A stretch of 64,000 nucleotides of DNA from Tissierella sp032104385 (lineage in GTDB: Bacteria > Bacillota > Clostridia > Tissierellales > Tissierellaceae): contig NZ_DAMCHJ010000001.1 in assembly GCF_032104385.1 (NCBI RefSeq), positions 186,001-250,000 of the forward strand. The letters are read 5' to 3'. Positions 60,577 to 64,000 of the stretch are shown in pieces. The notes under the pieces were generated by a model, which was given only the letters and a program-made list of their open reading frames with translations, ran no database searches and was not told the origin of the DNA. How positions within the stretch are numbered: the first letter of the stretch is position 1; every line of letters begins with the position of its first letter. Position numbers and translations under genes: made by a program.

Positions 60577-61458
60577 CTATACGTCTTTCAAGTATTTCAT
60601 AATCAATCTGTCTAACCTTTGACTCAGTTCAAATATTTCCATCTTGTCCTTTTTAATAATTTGCTGATTGAGATCATTTCTTATTTTCTCAATCTGTTTC
60701 TTCAATTCTTTAAACTTATGAATTTCTTCTTGTTTTTCACCTTTCTTTAATTTTTTCTCTTTATATAAATCCTTATCTGCTATTCTTATAATATCTTCTA
60801 TATCACAGGAATTGACATTTGAAGCTATTCCTGTACTAACTTGGATATCTATATTTTCTTCTACTGATTGTTTATAAATTTCTCTTCGAATTTTTTTAAT
60901 GACTTTATCTGCTCTATCTTTATCTTGATTCAAAAGTAAAACTATAAATTCGTCTCCACCATATCGTATGCCAATATCATTCCTTTTTATACTCTTTTGA
61001 ATAGCTTGTCCAACCACTTTAATAGCTTTATCTCCTTCTAGATGTCCATAACTATCATTAATCTTTTTTAGATTATCTATATCAATTAGTATTAAAAATA
61101 AATCTTTGAAACTAAGATAATTTTGAACTTCACCATTAATCTGTTCCCAATAACTCCTATTATATAAACCTGTAACATCATCTATTAACACTTTACTACA
61201 ACTATAACATTTAGAGGAATTTGAACTAATTGTAATTATGTAATAAATTTGCCCATAAATATAAAACCTATCAATATATATAAAATAATCCCCCGAGGTA
61301 TATGGGATAGTTGAATCTATAGATAAGTTTTCTAAAATATTAAGTTCTTTAATATAATTGTAAGCTCTCCCATTACCAATACTACTATAATGAATCTTAT
61401 ATTCCTGATTTATTATAATTTGAATTACCTTGTTAGTTTCAAAATTCCCTTTATACAT
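60577..61458 (-). CDS. Diguanylate cyclase with C-terminal Spo0E-like motif
   Basis: 293 residues, no membrane helix. The first about 90 form a small sensor domain ending in a KCYSCSK cysteine pair. GGDEF domain (about 93-235): IDIDNLKKINDSYGH and intact IRYGGDEFIVLL, so c-di-GMP synthesis is expected; the I-site is K-R-N-D, not RxxD. After a charged coiled coil (KELKKQIEKIRNDLNQQII) the C-terminus reads FELSQRLDRLIMKYLKDV, matching the SQELDxLI signature of Spo0E phosphatases, which dephosphorylate Spo0A~P. This would join c-di-GMP and sporulation control in one protein. Divergent from an XRE regulator gene. GGGAGG precedes the ATG. Confidence 0.88.
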   Translation of the reverse strand: MYKGNFETNKVIQIIINQEYKIHYSSIGNGRAYNYIKELNILENLSIDSTIPYTSGDYFIYIDRFYIYGQIYYIITISSNSSKCYSCSKVLIDDVTGLYNRSYWEQINGEVQNYLSFKDLFLILIDIDNLKKINDSYGHLEGDKAIKVVGQAIQKSIKRNDIGIRYGGDEFIVLLLNQDKDRADKVIKKIRREIYKQSVEENIDIQVSTGIASNVNSCDIEDIIRIADKDLYKEKKLKKGEKQEEIHKFKELKKQIEKIRNDLNQQIIKKDKMEIFELSQRLDRLIMKYLKDV

Positions 61459-61485
61459 TAGTAAAATCCTCCCAATTTATAACGC

Positions 61486-61500
61486 GTTCTTCTTTAGAAC
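61486..61500. promoter_or_regulatory. Operator-like repeat 1 (GTTC-N7-GAAC)
   Basis: GTTCTTCTTTAGAAC, in the divergent promoter region between the GGDEF gene and the XRE gene. Confidence 0.5.
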
Positions 61501-61532
61501 ATATTATTGTACAACTTCGGATAAAATACAAT

Positions 61533-61549
61533 TGTTCCAATAACGAACA
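61533..61549. promoter_or_regulatory. Operator-like repeat 2 (TGTTC-N7-GAACA)
   Basis: TGTTCCAATAACGAACA, 14 bases before the XRE start codon, where a repressor would block its own gene. Confidence 0.55.
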
Positions 61550-61563
61550 GAAGGTGATTTATT

Positions 61564-61806
61564 ATGAAATTAGTATTAGATTCCAAGGAACGTAATATCG
61601 CAGGCTTTAGAGTAAAAGCTGCAAGATTACAAAATAAAATGACTCAAAAAGAACTATCAGTAAAACTTGAGACATTGGCAATTTATATTGATAGGGCTAG
61701 TATTTCTAAGTTAGAACAGCAAAAAAGAATTATTACTGATATTGAATTAATAGGATTATCTCAAGTATTAAATGTGAGTGTTACTTGGCTTTTAGGGTTA
61801 GAATAA
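61564..61806 (+). CDS. Small XRE-family helix-turn-helix regulator
   Basis: 80 residues, nearly all HTH_3: GFRVKAARLQNKMTQKELSVKLE, then ASISKLEQQKRIITDIELIGLSQVLNVSVTWLLG. No effector domain. Three inverted repeats of the same plan (61486, 61533, 61811) surround it, suggesting that it controls itself and the divergent GGDEF gene. GAAGGTGA precedes the ATG. No phage genes nearby, so it is not obviously a prophage repressor. Confidence 0.88.
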   Translation: MKLVLDSKERNIAGFRVKAARLQNKMTQKELSVKLETLAIYIDRASISKLEQQKRIITDIELIGLSQVLNVSVTWLLGLE

Positions 61807-61810
61807 TATT

Positions 61811-61827
61811 TGTTCTAATAAAGAACA
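61811..61827. promoter_or_regulatory. Operator-like repeat 3 (TGTTC-N7-GAACA)
   Basis: TGTTCTAATAAAGAACA, four bases after the XRE stop codon. Same symmetry and spacing as repeats 1 and 2. It could also form a weak hairpin at the end of the message. Confidence 0.45.
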
Positions 61828-61961
61828 TTATATCACTTCCTATTATTATTGTAAATATATCAGTCTATTTTATTGTTCACGTTCTTTAATACTATAATGC
61901 CTATACTATAGCGTTTATCTTATCCTAAATTTACTGATAAGTTAAGAAGAAAAACTAGCAA

Positions 61962-61997
61962 TTAAAGGAGTAATCTCATATGAGATTACTCCTTTAA
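61962..61997 (-). terminator. Terminator of oligopeptide-binding protein gene
   Basis: Perfect 36-bp palindrome: TTAAAGGAGTAATCTCAT and its complement. The T-run follows in minus sense; seven bases after the stop at 62005. Confidence 0.85.
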
Positions 61998-62004
61998 AAT
62001 ATAT

Positions 62005-63627
62005 TTACCTTATATCATTATAATAGATACCACCTGTTTCTGTTACTATAAGACCTTCAATATCATTGCGATAAGCACAATATTCTATATCAGAATATAG
62101 AGGAACCATTGAGCAATCTTCAAAAATTTTCATTTGAATATCACCAATTAACTGAGTACGATTATTTGAGTCTGGTTCATTAACACATTTATTTACCATG
62201 TCCTTATAAGCCTTGAAATCTTCCTCAGTTTTACTATTAGGATCATAATAGCAATAGTTTAATATGAGAATTGGTTCTCCCCATTGAAGAGTTTCTATAC
62301 CTGCATCATAATCATCAGCACTTATTTTTTCATAGATATAGTTCCAGTCAATAGTCTCAATATTCATATCAATACCAATCTCTTTAAGTTGAAGCTGCAT
62401 TTCTTGAGCAACAGTTACACTTGTTCCTGAAGAACGAGCAAGGAAATTGAAGCTAAGCTTTTCACCATCTTTATAAAGAAATCCATCACTATTCAATTTA
62501 TATCCTACTTCAGCTAAAAGCGCCTTTGCTCCATCTATATCATTAGAAAGATTTTCTTTGAAATACTCTTCAGCTTTTTGATTATAATTCTGCATTGCAG
62601 ATGTAATCATAGCATATTCAGGCTTAAAAGAACCTTGACACATAGCTTCCATAGAATCACGATCAAGAGCCTTCATAATGGCTTTACGAACTCGAATATC
62701 ATTAAGATGTTTACTATCTTTATTTAGCTCAAAGTATTCAATATTTGGAAATGTATCATTTAATATTGTTACACCTTCAACTTGGGAAAGTTCCGCATAT
62801 TGTTCCATATTAATTCCAGTTAATATATCAATATCTCCTTCTCTTATGGCAGTATTAAGAGTAAAGGCTTCTACATCAGCCATTTTAACAGTAATTGACT
62901 CTAGCCTAGATGGACCTTTATTCTCCACTAATGGGTTACAAGTCATATAGTACGGATTTGGCTTAAGTATAACATGTGAACCTGGAACAAATTCATCTAC
63001 ATAAAACTGTCCATAAGGTAAAGCTCCCCAAAGAAGCTCATCACGAGACATGGTTTCTAGCTGTTTTTTGCTAATAATCCCCATAAATGGTTGTGTTAAA
63101 AAATATTCTAAATCTGAACGATATTCACTAAGATAACAAATAACATCACGCCCATCTACTTCCATAGACTTAATATTGCTATAACCATAGCCCCAGTCCG
63201 AATCAGGTTCACCATCACCATCACTGTCCTCAAGACCATATTCTATGGATGCAATAAAATCTTCAGGACCCAAAGGGGTACCATCAGCAAATTTCATACC
63301 TTCTGGAAATGTCAGACGAAAACTCATTCCATCTTCACTTACCTTATAATCAGAACATATATTAGGAAGTAAATTAGATGGATCTTGTGGATCTTGAATT
63401 AAAAATGTATCGGAAATCAAATTTTGGGAAGTATACCAACTAGAGCAGCGAAATAAATCTGTTCCCATCCACTCACTGTCATGCAATACCAATGTCTTGC
63501 GACCACCATCCTGATTAGACGAAATATCATTGGACCCTCTACTAGAAACCGGTTCTTTTGAACAACCTGTAGCAATACTAAATACCATAATAATCGACAT
63601 AAATAAACTCAAAAACTTCTTTTTCAT
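62005..63627 (-). CDS. Oligopeptide/dipeptide ABC transporter substrate-binding lipoprotein (OppA/DppA family)
   Basis: 540 residues: lipobox SIATGCSKE (Cys about 22), then an SBP_bac_5 domain: NLLPNICSDYKVSEDGMSFRLTFPEGMKFADGTPLGPEDF, GALPYGQFYVDEFVPGSHVILKPNPYY, IRVRKAIMKALDRDSM. An Asp-rich loop (LEDSDGDGEPDSDW) may bind calcium. It binds peptides or nickel/opine-like ligands; nothing decides. GGAGG precedes the ATG. The gene upstream (63747) encodes a matching ATPase. Confidence 0.92.
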   Translation of the reverse strand: MKKKFLSLFMSIIMVFSIATGCSKEPVSSRGSNDISSNQDGGRKTLVLHDSEWMGTDLFRCSSWYTSQNLISDTFLIQDPQDPSNLLPNICSDYKVSEDGMSFRLTFPEGMKFADGTPLGPEDFIASIEYGLEDSDGDGEPDSDWGYGYSNIKSMEVDGRDVICYLSEYRSDLEYFLTQPFMGIISKKQLETMSRDELLWGALPYGQFYVDEFVPGSHVILKPNPYYMTCNPLVENKGPSRLESITVKMADVEAFTLNTAIREGDIDILTGINMEQYAELSQVEGVTILNDTFPNIEYFELNKDSKHLNDIRVRKAIMKALDRDSMEAMCQGSFKPEYAMITSAMQNYNQKAEEYFKENLSNDIDGAKALLAEVGYKLNSDGFLYKDGEKLSFNFLARSSGTSVTVAQEMQLQLKEIGIDMNIETIDWNYIYEKISADDYDAGIETLQWGEPILILNYCYYDPNSKTEEDFKAYKDMVNKCVNEPDSNNRTQLIGDIQMKIFEDCSMVPLYSDIEYCAYRNDIEGLIVTETGGIYYNDIR

Positions 63628-63746
63628 TTTTTGTGCCTCCTTATATAATATTCTTAGATAAATGCATTAGCGTTCATATCATAAATGTATAATTATCTAG
63701 CATTAAACTAGAAAATTATATATGAACCAATTCCACCAAAATTAAT

Positions 63747-64000
63747 TTAATAAATTAATTTTGGTAATTCCTTTTCATACATAAAGCATGATACTTGATG
63801 ATTAGAAGTAATCTTGTAATTCCCAGGCAAAGTATTTTTGCAATGTTCAGTTACCTTACTACAACGTGAGCTAAATCGACAACCTTTTGGTAAATCTATA
63901 AGGCTACCCGGATCCCCTCCCATTAATTCTTTTTTCTGTCCCCTAAATTTAGGGTCAAGTATTGGTGAAGCCGCCATAAGTCCATTAGTATAAGGATGCT
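63747..64000 (-). CDS. Oligopeptide ABC transporter ATP-binding protein, C-terminal part (runs off window end)
   Basis: About 84 residues visible, beginning HPYTNGLMAASPILDP at the edge. GSLIDLPKGCRFSSRCSK and HCKNTLPG with NHQVSCFMYEKE are the oligo_HPY C-terminal domain of OppD/DppD-type ATPases; the cysteines (GCRFSSRC, HC, SC) match those that bind a [4Fe-4S] cluster in DppD homologues. Walker motifs lie outside the window. The stop is 120 bases before the binding-protein start, so one operon is likely. Confidence 0.9.
   Translation of the reverse strand, partial: HPYTNGLMAASPILDPKFRGQKKELMGGDPGSLIDLPKGCRFSSRCSKVTEHCKNTLPGNYKITSNHQVSCFMYEKELPKLIY

Noticed and set aside
61564..61806. Prophage repressor or integrated element
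   Set aside because: The XRE gene stands alone, with no integrase, phage structural genes or att-like repeats in the surroundings.

Overview
The window reads as a chromosomal stretch of a low-G+C (roughly 30% by eye), Gram-positive, strictly anaerobic, motile and probably spore-forming Firmicute of the Clostridia/Tissierellia type. Reasons: AT-rich codon use, strong AGGAGG-type ribosome sites with many TTG starts, lipoprotein and LPXTG surface proteins, a class I cyclic-di-GMP riboswitch of clostridial type, oxygen-sensitive double-cubane/BadF iron-sulfur proteins, a Spo0E signature, and a CD3072/CD3073-like gene pair known from Clostridioides. Genus cannot be fixed from sequence alone. Almost all genes lie on the minus strand. 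A run of 10 N at 50449-50458 shows this is a draft scaffold. No rRNA, tRNA, CRISPR array, transposase or phage gene was seen.

Layout. (1) 1-6 kb: partial IclR regulator, DUF4349 lipoprotein, two chemoreceptors with a recombination remnant of the second behind the first, and a secreted transglutaminase-like protein under a c-di-GMP riboswitch. (2) 6-11 kb: a 1603-residue LPXTG adhesin with six repeated adhesive modules and three SpaA/Cna-B domains. (3) 11-19 kb: an AraC-GH39 fusion regulator/glycosidase, a diguanylate cyclase, an oligopeptide-ATPase remnant, then an ECF sigma - anti-sigma-like - DUF4358 - MBOAT - DHHW operon that looks like cell-surface O-acetylation. (4) 19-33 kb: SDR, TudS-like desulfidase with ECF S component, EAL-HDOD protein, AEC carrier, AzlCD, an amino-acid-type dCache chemoreceptor, a double-cubane reductase with its activase, a NifU-like scaffold, an orphan histidine kinase and an exported copper-amine-oxidase-N-like protein with three 11-bp-phased TTACA boxes. 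(5) 33-60 kb: the nucleoside/ribose block. (6) 60-64 kb: a diguanylate cyclase with a C-terminal Spo0E-like motif, a small XRE regulator with three matching operator-like repeats, and the start of an oligopeptide ABC system.

The most interesting region is 33.4-60.2 kb. It holds two independent nucleoside operons built to the same plan: BmpA-type lipoprotein, double-domain ATPase, two permeases, then nucleoside phosphorylase(s), an MtnA-type aldose-1-phosphate isomerase and a class II (fuculose-phosphate-like) aldolase. Read together they predict uptake of nucleosides, phosphorolysis to a (deoxy)ribose 1-phosphate, isomerisation to the ketose 1-phosphate and cleavage to dihydroxyacetone phosphate plus a two-carbon aldehyde. 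The first copy has uridine and DeoD-type purine phosphorylases and a divergent GntR/HutC regulator; the second has a PunA-type phosphorylase, an SDR, a Gfo/Idh oxidoreductase, a cupin and a DeoR regulator. Between them sits a ribose-type ABC transporter with a PfkB kinase and two ADP-ribosylglycohydrolases, recalling the E. coli yegTUV gene set. The pathway assignment is inference from gene families and order.
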